This document shows, piece after piece, positions 11,048-23,581 of a stretch of DNA of 64,000 bases. The notes beneath the pieces were generated by a model. That model had not been told where the DNA came from, searched no databases, and saw only the letters and a list, made by a program, of their open reading frames with translations. Positions within the stretch are counted from its first letter, which is position 1, and each line of letters opens with the position of its first letter. A program made the position numbers and the translations under genes. Origin of the DNA: Basidiobolus meristosporus CBS 931.73 (lineage: Eukaryota; Basidiobolomycota; Basidiobolomycetes; Basidiobolales; Basidiobolaceae); NCBI GenBank assembly GCA_002104905.1, contig MCFE01000393.1:1-64000 (forward strand), given 5' to 3'.

Positions 11048-12260
11048 TTGCAATGTCATGTATTAACGTGGAATAAAGTTCAATCCACCTGTTCACCGTC
11101 CTCTCGAATGTCTAGGGCTCATAAGATCTGTAATCTTCCCATATTGAAAGTTTACCCTGCAGCTTTTTCCTCAGGCCCCAATGCATACTGCCTCACACCA
11201 TAGCTTAACATTACGCGAACCTGTGAATTGCCAAGTGTATCGCATGGATCGTCATAAATGTATAGACGGTGAAAAGGGGAATGAAAAGGCTGTATGATGA
11301 ACAATGAGTTTGTCGATAACAAAGTATATTACAACTTCAGGCTGTTGCATTTTCTATAATTTAATTTCTGTCTACTCTTCTGGTGCATGAAAAGGGCTGC
11401 CGACTGAAATTATTGACTGTTTATATACCGTTTCAATAGCTGGAATTGCTGACGCAAACTGCCTCTAGTTTATGGACTCCCGAGCTCTGGACCACTCCGA
11501 AATGGCCCGCTATCCATATGCCGGAAGCTTTTCTTCATATCTACAAAGTACATGGCGAAAGTAGCTGGATATGCATATTCATGAAGCTGTTTTCGGACCC
11601 ATTTGCGCTCAGATTCATTGTTGGCGGAGGCAATTTCTCGTTTTCAATGCTGCTCCATGTCATTATCTTGAGCAGCACGTTATATATACTAATATGTTTG
11701 CATCTTTGGATGCAGGTTGGCGTGAAGTTTCGGACGCATCATTGAGAGAGAGCGAAAAAAATAGAGATGTACGGTATGAGTAATAGTCAGCGAGTTAATA
11801 AAAGGGATATCAAACTGGTGAGGGATGGCCAAAACGATTTGAAAGTGTTGTGTGTAAACCGGTTGAAATGATCAATCACAGTGCACAAACTAGGTTAAAT
11901 TAACCCCCGACCTTCATTGTTACCTACTAAATTTAGATTCATTCCAAACCTTGTATCCATATCAAGTTGATAATTCCAGTGGTTGGGTAAGTGTCACCCT
12001 CGGATTTCGGAGCAGAAAGTCGTGAAGTATGCGTGCAACCCAACGACATGTGGCAATCGAGTGATAAGTGGGAGGAATTACCATTGATTGAGAAACCAGC
12101 AATAATTCGGGACATATTATTTATCTAGTGGATGGTGGTACAGAATGCTTATGTGGTGAAGCGTACTAAAGAACACACTTCAACAGAACTACTTACTCCA
12201 CTGGAAAAGCCACTTGACTGCCATGCAACATACACCAATACAGGAGCTGGACATCTGGTC
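11048..12260. other. Intergenic region, no supported gene
   Basis: Overlapping short frames occur near 11450-11780 (99 and 70 residues in two frames), but neither shows domain resemblance or splice context. The base composition resembles the gene island, with CpG present. It probably holds the RTC3-like 3' region and the promoter of the CBM19 gene. Confidence 0.4.
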
Positions 12261-12267
12261 TATAAAT
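12261..12267 (+). promoter_or_regulatory. TATA box of the CBM19 gene
   Basis: TATAAAT lies 32-38 bp upstream of the ATG at 12299. Confidence 0.5.
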
Positions 12268-12298
12268 CTATTGAAGCTTGTTCACAATAAACACAGCC

Positions 12299-15200
12299 AT
12301 GAAAATCATTTCACTGGTGATAGCAGCGGCTACTATTAGCTCTGGCATCACAGTTGACTCAAAGAGCACCTCAAGTCTAGAGTCAAAAGCTTGCATTCCT
12401 GGCCAAGTGGAGTGCCAACACTCCGGGGTATCCTCAACATATTATACATGCCTAGGCGATAGAACCATTCATGCAGAATGCGGTGAAGGGCTTGCTTGCA
12501 TCCAGCAGGGCAGTAGCATTAAATGCATGAATCCATCTGGAGTTGTACCTCAGGGTGATCATAATGATTCTGCAAGAACAAAGCTTCTTAAAAGAGATAG
12601 CGAACCAGGCTTACAACTAACCAGTCAAGATTGTACCGGCATCATGGAAGGTCCAGAGCATTGTGTGCAATCCGGGAAATCGCCTCTGCGGTCCCAATGC
12701 GATAAAGCCTTGCACCTCAGACCGCTAGCAAGGAATCAGCTTTCGTCTCCTTCGATTCCACTTTGCCTCAACTAGGATCCAGATGCACAGATAAAGAGGT
12801 GTATTGTCATAAGGAAGGAGTATCAAGTAAGTATGTATGGTGCGGATCGGGAAAACTGGTAGAAAACACTTGTCCTGGAGGTACTGTATGCTCTAGAAAA
12901 GGTGATACTGCATGGTGCTTGGCGCCAGAAGAAATTGATCACAGCTCGAACCCTCCTACAAAGCCCTATCCATCTGCGTGTGATACAAAACTGGCATGCT
13001 CCCCGCAACGTACCTGCGAGGCAAGTGGAGAGTCTGGCCGTTACTCAGAGTGCATCAATGGCATTTTCATATGGGACACCTGCGGAGGTAACGATCTATG
13101 CTATAAACGCGGCGATTCAGTGATGTGTCTATATCGCCCGATAGTTACCACAACTTCATCAACAACCACTCTACTATCTACAAGCCTACAAACGAGCTCC
13201 CCAACTACGACGCTGGTGACCAGTACCTCTAATTCACGAACCACCGATTCAGCAGGTCCTGAAGAAACAAGTCATAGCAATACTACCGCTACCACTGAGG
13301 ATGTTACATCGGAGTCCTCCAACAGCGAAATAGTAACAACCACTACCACTTCTGAGTCTATCGTAACAGATACAGTTTCGCCATCTACAGAACCCGTAGA
13401 TAATATTGGGCCAACGTACACTAGTAATACCTGGACCCCCGAGATAGGCACATCAATTAGCTCTAGTACGCCACAAACAAACTCAGTAGCACCAACTACT
13501 CCCATTGATCAGCCTACTGTGACCTCGGGTGATGAAAAGACCATACAAACAACCGTTACCAACGCCACTGAATCCATGCCAGTTTCCCAATCTACCGAAT
13601 CTGTCAACGAAAATAAGCCAATAGTCTCCAGCAATAGCGGGTCTTCTGATCCTAGCACACTGACTGGGTCAAGCACAACTCAAATAATCTCGGAATCCAC
13701 AAGTGATGGAGCCTCAACCCATACAATCACTTACGAGTCCAGTAGTAGTATAACCGAGCCATCGGATAGTGAACAAGATCCCTCTACTAGCGCCAATGAC
13801 ATGAGCATTTCAATAGCATCCAACCTAAGTACCACCATCGAGAGTAATACCGTTATGCTGCCAACTGTGTCTGCCGATGAGGAGCCTGCACAAACAGACA
13901 TTGCCAAGCCCACCGGGACATATACCTCACTGGAAAGCAATGACCCTCAGCTCCCTGTTATATCATCCTATATGACTTCGATTGAGTCCGCAGTAAATAC
14001 CCAGTCCACTGAAACATCTATCTCCTCCAATAACCCAGATGCAGCCACATCCTCACTGTCCAGTACATCTCTCGAAGCTGATTTAGAAATCTTGCCTACC
14101 CCAACAGGTACTACCGACATGACTATTACGGTGACATCAACATCTTCCATTGGAAGTGGCACTATTGCTCCACCATCCGGTGATGAAACTGACATTCCCG
14201 ATAATAGTGAGGCAGACACCCCATTGGAGAGTAGCAACACTTCAATATCTACTGCTTCATCTAACAATCCAGAGATAACCACAACTGTTTCGTTGGAGTC
14301 TAGCAACTCAAATGAGTTGAGTTCATCTTTCGGGCCTATCAGCTCTACAGAAGAGGAGGAGCCTACGAACACCACTGCTACTGGATCTCTAGGAGTCGTT
14401 ACTTCAACCGATTCGAGGACATCGCAGGAGACCTCTGAGCCCGAGAGTGAAAATACTCCCACGAGTACCAGTACCGGTGAATCAAGTGGAAGTAGTTCAT
14501 CCCAGCAGCCAACTCCACCACCAGAAAATGATCTGCTACCCTCGACGAGTATCACTGGAATGACCTCTATGGTGACATTGACTGATTCTACTGAAAGCGG
14601 TACTGCTCCAACTAGCGAGGAAGCCACTACTCCTATTACTGCTACCATGGAGTCTAGTGTCACGTACACCACTACCGTGCCACCCTCAGTTTCGCAATCT
14701 ACTGAACTGACTGATGCAGAAAGCCCAACATATCCGACTAACACTGATCCCGCTGAAGTAGCCACACCGACAGAGTCCACCACGTCCCATGACGCCTCTG
14801 GGTCTCATAGTCAAAGTACGCCCACCCATGCACACACCCATGCGTCCAGTGGAAGCAGTACTTCTCTTCAGTCAACAGTGTCCACCGATGATGAGCATAC
14901 ATCCTCAACATACACCACTGGCATGACTCATACTTTGATGCCAACTGCATCTGCGGATAGCATTATTTCCACGCTGTCCACTGTGCCATCTGACAATGAA
15001 GAGACCACACATCCAAGCACATCCAGTACCACAGAAACCGGAGTCTTAACCGAAAGCAGTGATACACACCCACCTGCAGCATCGTCCGGTAACCCGCACA
15101 TAACCATAACTGCTACTGTTGGACCCAGCGACTCGTATACTTCTGCTGAGACAGCTCCAACTCCCGAGCCTACCAGCAATACAGAAGAGAAAGAACCTAC

Positions 15201-18200
15201 TCACGCCACTGCTTCTGGATCTCTAGAAGTCGTTACTTCAGCCGATTCGAGCACATCTCAGGAGACTACTGAGCCCGAGAGTGAAAATACTCGCACTGCT
15301 ACCAGTACTGACGAATCAAGTGAGAGTAGTCCGTCTCAGCAGCCAACCAAGCCGCCAAATAACGACCTTCTTCCTTCAGTAAGTACTACTGATGTGGCCA
15401 TAACTGTGACATCAACCACACCCGCTGGTAGTAGCATCGTAACACTGTCAACTGTAGCGTCGGATGATGAAGTGGCTACGAATACAGTGACCAATACCTC
15501 ATTGGAGAGTAGCGATACTTCAGTATCTACTGACTCGTCTGGCAACCCGCAGATAACCATAACTGTTACCCTGGAGCCTAGCGACATGTACACTTCTGCC
15601 GGGTCGGCTTCAGCTCTTGAATCATCCAGCTCTACAGAAGAGGAGGAGCCTACTCACACCACTACTACTGGATCGCCAGAGGTCGTTACTTCAGCTGATT
15701 CGAGCACATCTCAGGAGACTACTGAGCTAGAGAGTGAAAATGCTCCCACTCTTACCAGCACTGGTGAATCAAGTGGAAGTAGTTCATCCCAGCAGCCAAC
15801 TCCACCACCAGAAAATGATCTGCTGCCCTCAATGAGTATCACTGACATGACCTCTATGGTGACATTGACTAATTCTACTGAAAGCGATACTGCTACCATG
15901 GAGTCTAGTGTCACGTACACCACTACCGTGCCACCCTCAGTTTCGCAATCCACTGAACTGACTGATGCAGAAAGCCCAACATATCCGACTAACACTGATC
16001 CCGCTGAAGTAGCCACACCGACAGAGTCCACCATGTCCCACGACGCCTCTGGGTCTGATAGTCAAAGTACGCCCACCCATGCACACACCCATGCGTCCAG
16101 TGGAAGCAGTACTTCTCTTCAGTCGACAGAGTCCACCGATGATGAGCACACATCCTCAACATACACCACTGGCATGACTCATACTTTGATGCCAACTGCA
16201 TCTGCGGATAGCAGTATTTCTACGCTGTCCACTGTGCCATCTGACAATGAAGAGACCACACATCCAAGCACATCCAGGACCACAGAAACCGGAGCCTTAA
16301 CCGAAAGCAGTGATACACACCCACCTACTACATCGTCCGGCAACCCGCACATAACCATAACTGCTACTGTTGAACCCAGCGACTCGTATACTTCTGCTGA
16401 GACAGCTCCAACTCCCGAGCCTACCAGCACTACAGAAGAGAAAGAACCTACTCACGCCACTGCTTCTGGATCTCTAGAAGACGCTACTTCAGCCGATTCG
16501 AGCACATCTCAGGAGACTACTGAGCCCGAGAGTGAAAATACTCGCACTCCTACCAGTACTGACGAATCAAGTGAGAGTAGTCCGTCTCAGCAGCCAACCA
16601 AGCCGCCAAATAACGACCTACTTCCTTCAGTAAGTACTACTGATGTGACCATTACTGTGACATCAACCACACCCGCTGGTAGTAGCATCGTAACACTGTC
16701 AACTGTAACGTCGGATGATGAAGTGACTACGGATACAGAGACCAATACCTCATTGGAGAGTAGCGTTACTTCAGTATCTACTGCTTCGTCTGGCAACCCG
16801 CCGATAACCATAACTGTTACCCTGGAGCCTAGCGACATGCACACTTCTGCTGGGCCTGCTTCAACCCCCGAGCCCTCCAGCTCTACAGAAGAGGAGGAGC
16901 CTACTCACACCACTACTACTGGATCTCAAGAAGTCATTACTTCAGCTGGCTCGAGCACATCGCAGGAGACTTCTGAACCCGGTAGTGGTAGTGCATCTAC
17001 TTCTACCGACACCAATGTATCTAGTGGAAGTAATCCATCTCAGCAGCCTTCCAAGCCGGCAAGTAATGACCTACTGCCCTCATCAAGTACCACCGGCATG
17101 ACCATAACTGTGACATTGACTGTTTCTGATGAAAGTAGCATTGTTTCTCTTCCTACTGTGCCATCAAATGATGGACAAATTACACATACTGACATTCCCA
17201 GACCCACAGAGACATACGTTTCATCGGAGAGTAGTGGTTCTCCTCTTCTTACTGCTTCATCTGACGATTCACAAAGAACTATAACTGCACCTACCCAGAC
17301 CACTGTATTCTCAGAAGACGGAATTGTTACTCGTACTACAAATACTGGCACCACCGAAGTAGTTGTACCAACCAAATCGAGTGCTGCACAGGGGCCTGAG
17401 GATCTCGAGAGTGAGAATTCATCCTACTCTACAAGCACCAGTACATCTGAGCAGCCAACCGGGTCTTCTGACATCGAGCAGGTTCTTTCAACAGCCATAG
17501 CTGATATGACCGTTACTGTGACATCAACTGCATCTGTTGATAGCATTACCGTAACACTTTCAACTGTAGCATCAGATGATGAAGTGACTACGAATACAGA
17601 GACCAGTACCTCATTGGAGAGTAGCGATACTTCAATATCTACTACTTCATCTGACAATCCGCAGATAACCATAACTGTTACCCTGGAGCATAGCGACTTG
17701 CATACTTCTGCTGAGTCAGCTTCAACCCCTGAGCCCACTCACACCACTGTTACTGGATCTCTAGAAGTCGTTACTTCAGCTGATTCGAGCACATCGCAGG
17801 AGACTTCTGAGCCCGAAAGCGAAAAAGCACCCACTCCTACAAGTACCGATGAATCTGATGATAGTAGAACTTCTCAACAGCCCGTTAAGCCGTCAGACAA
17901 CGAGCTGGCCCCCTCAACAAGTACCGCCGACATAGCTCTTACGGAGACATTGACTGTTTCTGGTGATGAAGCAACTACACACACCGATATTACGAAGCCC
18001 ACAGAGACAGACAGTTCAATGGGGAGTAATGATTCTCCATTACCCACCCCATCATCGAACAATCCGCAGATAACCACGACTATTACCGTGGCCAGTGGAA
18101 GCAACACGTCCCATCAGTCAATCGAGTCGACTGATGCCAAACACACACCTATGACCATTACTGTGTCGGCGCTAAGTAATACTGCTACTTCGTCAGACAA

Positions 18201-18969
18201 TGAGGAATCAACGGAAATGGTCACCCCAATTGAGAGCAGCGCTCCATCTGACAGCCCGCAAATAACTATAACTGTCACCGTGGTACCTAGCGACACTTCG
18301 ATTGCAATTTCACCGGAAAAATCATCTAGTGGAAGTAATACCGCCCTTCAGACAATCGAAGCGTCGGATATTATACCCTCAACGAGTACCGATCACACCA
18401 TCACTTTAACATCACTTGAAAGTAGTGGTATAGATATCTTACCTACAGAGCCTACACAAATAGACACTCCCACGTCCACAGTAACCGTTACTACAGCTAG
18501 TCACGGTGACGGACCTGAGATATCTGTTCATACAAAAACAGTTACGTTGACTAAGCCTTCACACTTAACACAATCCACTTGGGTTCAAGGAGGCGCTGGC
18601 GGATCTGTGACCAAAGTCACAAAAACCAAAAGTCTCGGCATTTCCACCTCTTCGAAAGAGACGATAACAGTGACAGTTCATGATACACCTTCCGAACTCA
18701 ACTATTGTACCCCTACAACAGTTACGGCACCTCCAAAAATTGTAACTGTCAAGGCACCACGTATCACAGTTACGGTGTCTTCTACTGTCACCATTTTCCG
18801 TGATAAACCCACAGGTCTACCCTGTGAAGACAATACTTACACATGTGCTAGACCAGGAATCTCCACCAGATTTGCGCAATGTGTTCATGGAAAGTGGGTT
18901 GAATTCGATTGTGCCGAGGGTACTGTGTGTAAAACCTCAGGTAACTCTGTCATTTGTGACTGGATGTAG
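12299..18969 (+). CDS. Giant secreted Ser/Thr-rich protein with CBM19 chitin-binding modules
   Basis: The start at 12299 gives a signal peptide (MKIISLVIAAATISSG). Six-cysteine modules C-x(5-6)-C-x11-C-x9-C-x5-C-x8-C, the spacing of chitin-binding family CBM19, occur at the N-terminus (about 12395-12530), at 12781-12915, at 12979-13130 and at the very C-terminus (about 18817-18960, ending VICDWM). Between them lie about 1,850 Ser/Thr-rich residues, mucin-like and probably O-glycosylated. A KR pair near 12594 could be a Kex2 site. The reading frame changes between 12650 and 12770: module 2 starts in the first frame (DCTGIMEGPEHCVQSG) and is lost, and the long frame resumes near 12706. I could not find a clean intron, so a frameshift or an unrecognised intron lies there. 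No GPI signal is seen. The likely role is a chitin-associated cell-wall or surface protein. Confidence 0.75.
14341..16878 (+). repeat. Internal tandem duplication inside the CBM19 gene (units of 1287 and 1251 bp)
   Basis: The sequence AGCTCTACAGAAGAGGAGGA starts at 14341, 15628 and 16879. It marks two adjacent near-identical units of 1287 and 1251 bp. The length difference is a 36-bp in-frame deletion of 12 codons (the APTSEEATTPIT segment near 14606-14643) in the second unit. Both units keep the reading frame. The third marker starts a shorter, more diverged relative. Confidence 0.9.
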
Positions 18970-19298
18970 GAGCCACGTTAGAATGGGAAAAGGAAATAAA
19001 GAAGTTTGACGTTATTATATACCATGATAGTCCACTTTCTTCTCACTTTCGATTCCCCACTTCAAATAATCTATGATGCCTCGTATGCATGCTAGCAAGA
19101 GACGGTGGACTATGTCGTCCTCGTCAAATGTGGGAAAGCATTGCTTCTGAACTAGATTCGCACTGTCCGAAGTAGTGTATTATGAAGATTTTATTAAAGA
19201 GATACAATATACATTCTAGTATGTCGTGTCAAGCAACATGGATATAACTGGTTACGAATCTACACCCATTTACATGAATGCCCGGATATTTACAAACA

Positions 19299-20479
19299 TT
19301 ATGCATTTTGGCAGGTGGAACTATTACATTCTCGCATTTCGTTATCAGAAATCTCACCATGAAGACGATATTCATGAAGACAAGGTGCATCAAAGATTCT
19401 CCCCGAGTAGGCTCTACGTAAGGTTCTTGCGGAGACATACAGCCATACCAGAACCAGGACACAGATGAAAAATGAGCTAGGCCGCGGAAGAATCTCGAGT
19501 GTGTTGCAACAGCGATGTTTAGCGTTCCAGCGGTGTAGACCCCTAAGGGAAACGTAAGCCCCCACCAACCCATGTTGAAGGGAACATGGGATTTGGATCG
19601 GACTGATAGAGATATCACAGCAAAGCACAAATACCACAGGCCATAGCCCCAGAGGAAAAATGCTATGATGATACATACCGTGAAGGCACTGTCACCAAAT
19701 CCCGGCGCATATGTGTCGCCAATTATCTTCTGGCAAGCCCGGCCTAGTTCAATGATCCCGTATGTACCCTGACCCAAAGGCCCTACAGGCAGAAAGGTAG
19801 TGATAATAACATCCTCTCCGGGGACATTATAGGCTACCAGTCTGTAGAAATAGATTCCTATCACGGGGAAAGCCAGCGAAAGACCGCATCCCAAAGTGAT
19901 AGCGGAAATAGTAAGGATCATGATGGCCCTGTGGCCTTCTGCCTCTAAGAAACGAGAAAGATAACAACCAGAAGCGCCAGTAACCACAGCTGGAACAAGC
20001 GGTAGGAGCCACGACCCATTCATTATATCAATGCTGTGTTCTTGGTATATCATCATGCAAAATGGGATGCCAAGGATGCTCAGAATTGTCAAGGAGAACT
20101 CGATCCACCAGAGAACATAAGCCAACTCGATGGCCCATGAGTGGGAGGGGACCAGAACAAGAACAGTATAATTGGTGATGGTAGTCAACCCCATAGGTAT
20201 GGTACTGAGCATCAGACTCTGATGATGCCTGAGCATTGCTGGAATCACCTCAGGGAACATGAACAGCCTAACGATAAACACGATGGAGAAGAGACTGAAC
20301 ATACAAACGTTGGCCAGATAGAATATGGTGCCGATGATCACCATGCCACGAAATGGGAAGGGGAAATTGGCAATGAGGATTCCAGTAATCCCGGTTCCCA
20401 TGTTCACGGCAAACCATGATGGAGTGAAATGTCGGATAACCTCGCGTGGGTGTGGCAATTCGTGAAATGGCGGTTTCAT
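19299..20479 (-). CDS. Tellurite-resistance/dicarboxylate transporter family (SLAC1/Mae1/Ssu1-like), one-base frame break near the C-terminus
   Basis: About ten hydrophobic segments follow the start MKPPFHELPHPREVIRHFTP, which leads into SWFAVNMGTGITGILIANFP, the hallmark first helix of the Tdt family. The family includes the sulfite pump Ssu1, malate permease Mae1 and plant SLAC1. GPLGQGTYGIIELG and WWGLTFPLGVYTAGT are further family motifs. After RFFRGLAHF the open frame runs into unrelated sequence (ending at 19229). The expected last helix, VLVLVWLYVSARTLRRAYSG, lies in the neighbouring frame and ends at 19299. One missing base in the A-run 19468-19472 (T-run on the coding strand) explains this. 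I therefore place the end at 19299. Sulfite versus dicarboxylate as substrate cannot be decided. Confidence 0.75.
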
Positions 20480-21383
20480 GGCAACAGGAAAGTGAGGTTG
20501 GGTTTCGAGGCTGTTGTGCGCGTTTTATACGCCTCTCCCAATCGACATTGGGTGTAAAGTTATACCGTTTGGCCCTATTGACCAATCTTGGTTATTCCAC
20601 GCTGTATCAGATATCCGCATTCAACCAACCGATCCTTCTCCCATATGGCCAATGACGTTGAAACCTTGGCCTTCTTACAATTGGTGCGTGATCACTACCC
20701 GACAGTTGTGCCATATTTCATTGTATGTAATAATCTATATACCCCGTGTACTTAGCCCGCATGGCATTTGACAGTCTGGTTGTTAGTACTGTCATGTGTG
20801 GATGTTGGTGGCGAGACTGATCAATGATAAGCTGCATTGCAATTCTTTGGGCTAATCAGGTCTGCCACTACCAATTTGGTACTTTATTATTGTAGATGGT
20901 TTGCCAGTTGCCGCCATCCTCCGATGTTGCGTAGAACATCTAACCACCCTTTGGCTAGCTCTCCCTGCCCCCATGCCAGTTTGCATAGTAAAGAGTTGGG
21001 TGCATTCGTGGCAACGGCATGATGTGGTTCTGATACTGATAAACTCGCATCTTTGAGCTCGATGCACATAACTGAGCCTAACCTAGTCTGGGGATCTTTG
21101 GTGCTATGTTCGTTTTGGTTGCTGGCTTGCTTGGCGTACCTTCCGGTCGCTCGCTAGGAGCAGGGGATGAGGCCAAAGCGAGGGATGATCTATACATGTT
21201 TCCAACTACGGATCATCGAGAGGTTGGTTAGCTCTATACATGGCACTGAGAAGTATTAAGAACAAACCTGGCTTCTTTGATGGATGCTTCCTGGTCTGAG
21301 TTCCTATCTGTAAAGGAAGCCTCGTTGGACTTTGAAAAGCTGACCAAATCGGTAAATATTAGGAACCTCATTGACACAAATAT
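20480..21383. other. Intergenic region, no supported gene
   Basis: Only short open frames without family resemblance are present. It holds the upstream region of the transporter gene and the downstream region of the basic protein gene. Confidence 0.45.
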
Positions 21384-22022
21384 CTACATGTTGGAATATG
21401 TACTTATGCCGGGCTTCTTTTTCCGAGCCTTTCCTGGTGAAACAAGTCGCTCCTTGGCATATTCCGCCAGGGAACTCTCTTCATCACTACTGGTTGCAGA
21501 TATCTCTTCGAAATTTTGAGATGGCCTACTTTGCGGACTACGTACTGCGTTCAGCAATGCTGATACCGCTATATGCCGTGGAGTTTTCTGCTGACCTTTC
21601 TTATGTGATGGAGTAACGGTCTTTGGGGTTTTCGTAAAGTCGAGAGTATGAATGAGACCAGCATTTTGGCCGTTTTCTTTTCTCTCTGAACTTTTGTAAA
21701 CAAATTTCGATACTGGCGTGCTGCTTCGGACAGACTGATTTCGACCAGGCATTTCATCAGCGAGCTCAATTTGGTCGACTGTTTCGGCGGCACCTTTTCT
21801 TTTCTTAACAGGAGGAGCAGCTTCGATATCGTCGAAATAGAAGGTGGGTATATCTAAATGGCGGAGGTAATGGTTCCGGAGAGGGCTGAGGGTGTGCGTG
21901 GGATGAACTCTCCGCTTGGCTCTCGTCTCCGCAAGTTTGGCTCCATTGGGATACTCGGGCTGTGCTCGTGCACTTCTAACAAACCAAAAACTGGGCTTAT
22001 TGACATACCAAGCCTTAGAAAG
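21384..22022 (-). CDS. Unrecognised basic, Ser/Thr-rich protein (last exon; 5' end unresolved)
   Basis: A continuous minus-strand frame from 22022 to the stop at 21384 encodes about 212 residues. It starts after a good acceptor (CTAACCTAATTTATAG on the coding strand) with LSKAWYVNKPSFWF. It continues through a basic, nuclear-signal-like PPVKKRKG and ends in KARKKKPGISTYSNM. There is no ATG before the internal one at 21752, so an upstream exon must exist between 22023 and the divergent Cbp20 gene. I could not place it. I do not recognise the family. The composition (many K/R/S/T/P, acidic SDEESS patch) suggests a nuclear, largely disordered protein. Confidence 0.5.
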   Translation of the reverse strand, partial: LSKAWYVNKPSFWFVRSARAQPEYPNGAKLAETRAKRRVHPTHTLSPLRNHYLRHLDIPTFYFDDIEAAPPVKKRKGAAETVDQIELADEMPGRNQSVRSSTPVSKFVYKSSERKENGQNAGLIHTLDFTKTPKTVTPSHKKGQQKTPRHIAVSALLNAVRSPQSRPSQNFEEISATSSDEESSLAEYAKERLVSPGKARKKKPGISTYSNM

Positions 22023-22335
22023 CTATAAATTAGGTTAGCGAATGGAAATATACAATGCGTTTCTTAGACGTTCACCGTCACTAGGAACCATAATATAACA
22101 CATCCTGTTAGTTTCAGCTGGATAAACAAGTCCCCTGCAATGGAATTTGCCGCAGTTACGGAAGATCAAAACGATTTAAAGGACCTCCTAAGCACAATAG
22201 GAAGATTTACTCAACATTCTTGATCATTAATTGGTGTTTTATGCATTCTTTTTTCAGGAACCGTTCCTTCACAAATACGGACAATTTGTGAAGCGCTAAG
22301 GCTGTTTATATCTTTATTTCTTGCAAAAGACAAAG

Positions 22336-23321
22336 ATGGCTAGCATTGTCCCACATCTGGCATCGCCTTCGACATATCGCGACCAACAATACCAGGTACC
22401 TTTTGACGATCTCTACCCGGCTGTGGGGCAAGACAGTAATCTGACCATCTTTTCGCCACTAGGGAACACGCTCCCAGTTGCAAAATGAGCTAGGAAACTC
22501 CACCACCATCTATGTAGGAAATCTTTCTTTTTTCACCAGCGAGGAGCAGATCTATGAGCTATTCCAAAAGTGTGGCGAAATCAAACGTATTATCATGGGC
22601 CTAGATCGTATTCAAAAGACCCCTTGTGGTTTTTGTTTTGTAGAGTAAGTCCCTACTCCCTTCAAGCCTTTCCATTAACCTGTATACTTACTGTTCTACA
22701 AAGATACTACCATCACCAAGACGCAGTAGATTGTATGAAATACGTGAACGGAACGAAATTAGATGAACGCATAATTCGTACGGACCTTGATCCTGGTTTT
22801 AGAGAGGGACGTCAATTTGGACGTGGCCGAAGCGGCGGTCAGGTATGTGAGGAGCATTTACGCTACTTCGGATTTGTAGGCGTTAAGTGTCGAATATCAA
22901 ACCAGGTTCGTGACGAATACCGTCAAGAGTACGACCCTGGCAGAGGTGGATGGGGTCATATTCGTGCACGTCAAGAAAGAGAAAGAGAAAAGGAGCAAAA
23001 AGCCAACTACGAAGCTATTACAACCATCCCACAAGGTGCATCATTGGAATACTCTGGAAGAAGATCAAGTAAATGCGTATCCCTTAGCTCACTTAGCATC
23101 GAACGTGTACTAAACATTATTCTAACACAGCACCTAGCAATAAGAGAGGAAGACAAGAGATGGACAGCCCACTGGCCGCGAAAAGATCAAGAGATGAGGC
23201 TCAGGTAGGAATATTCTCAGGTCTACTCAACGTCACGATGCTAATGCATGCTTTATTGTAGAATCCGAGATTTAGAGAGTCTGATGAGAAGTCTGACGAA
23301 GAAGACGATATGCAATCTTAA
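22336..23321 (+). CDS. CBC2: Nuclear cap-binding protein subunit 2 (Cbp20)
   Basis: Six exons (22336-22395, 22463-22644, 22704-22842, 22906-23068, 23131-23204, 23262-23321) give 225 residues. All introns are GT..AG and 56-67 bp, and the total is a multiple of three. The protein has the RRM RNP2 motif TIYVGNLSF, the RNP1 motif CGFCFVEY and the cap-stacking tyrosine region YRDQQYQGTRSQ. The family tail runs [14 protein letters not shown], then [15 protein letters not shown]. With Cbp80 it binds the m7G cap of nuclear RNAs and supports splicing and export. The C-terminus is lengthened by a basic stretch and an acidic end ([12 protein letters not shown]). It is divergent from the basic protein gene and followed by MED6 260 bp downstream. 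Confidence 0.95.
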
Positions 23322-23581
23322 GCAATCCTTCAATACTGTACTTGATTTTTCCATCCCAAATATCTCTAGCTGCCGTGGGCGGTGGTTCTCATGGAGTTTG
23401 ATGTTATTTTTGACAAATATCTTTCGAAATAAAAACTGAATTCATCATTTGGGATTGGGATTGGGATTTGGGGATTTCTATCGACAGATCATATGCCTAG
23501 TCCATGGGGTCACGTGAATCGGTGAAGCTATTTACACGTCAAGTCCTGTCGCTGAAACGACAGCATAGAACAACGTATAAC

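Noticed and set aside
11446-11783. Two overlapping ORFs of 99 and 70 residues
   Set aside because: No domain, signal, promoter or splice context; composition is that of an intergenic region.
13272-18296. Many long minus-strand open frames opposite the CBM19 gene (up to 271 codons)
   Set aside because: They are mirror frames of Ser/Thr-rich codons (valine/serine-rich products) that repeat with the same 1251-bp spacing as the plus-strand duplication.
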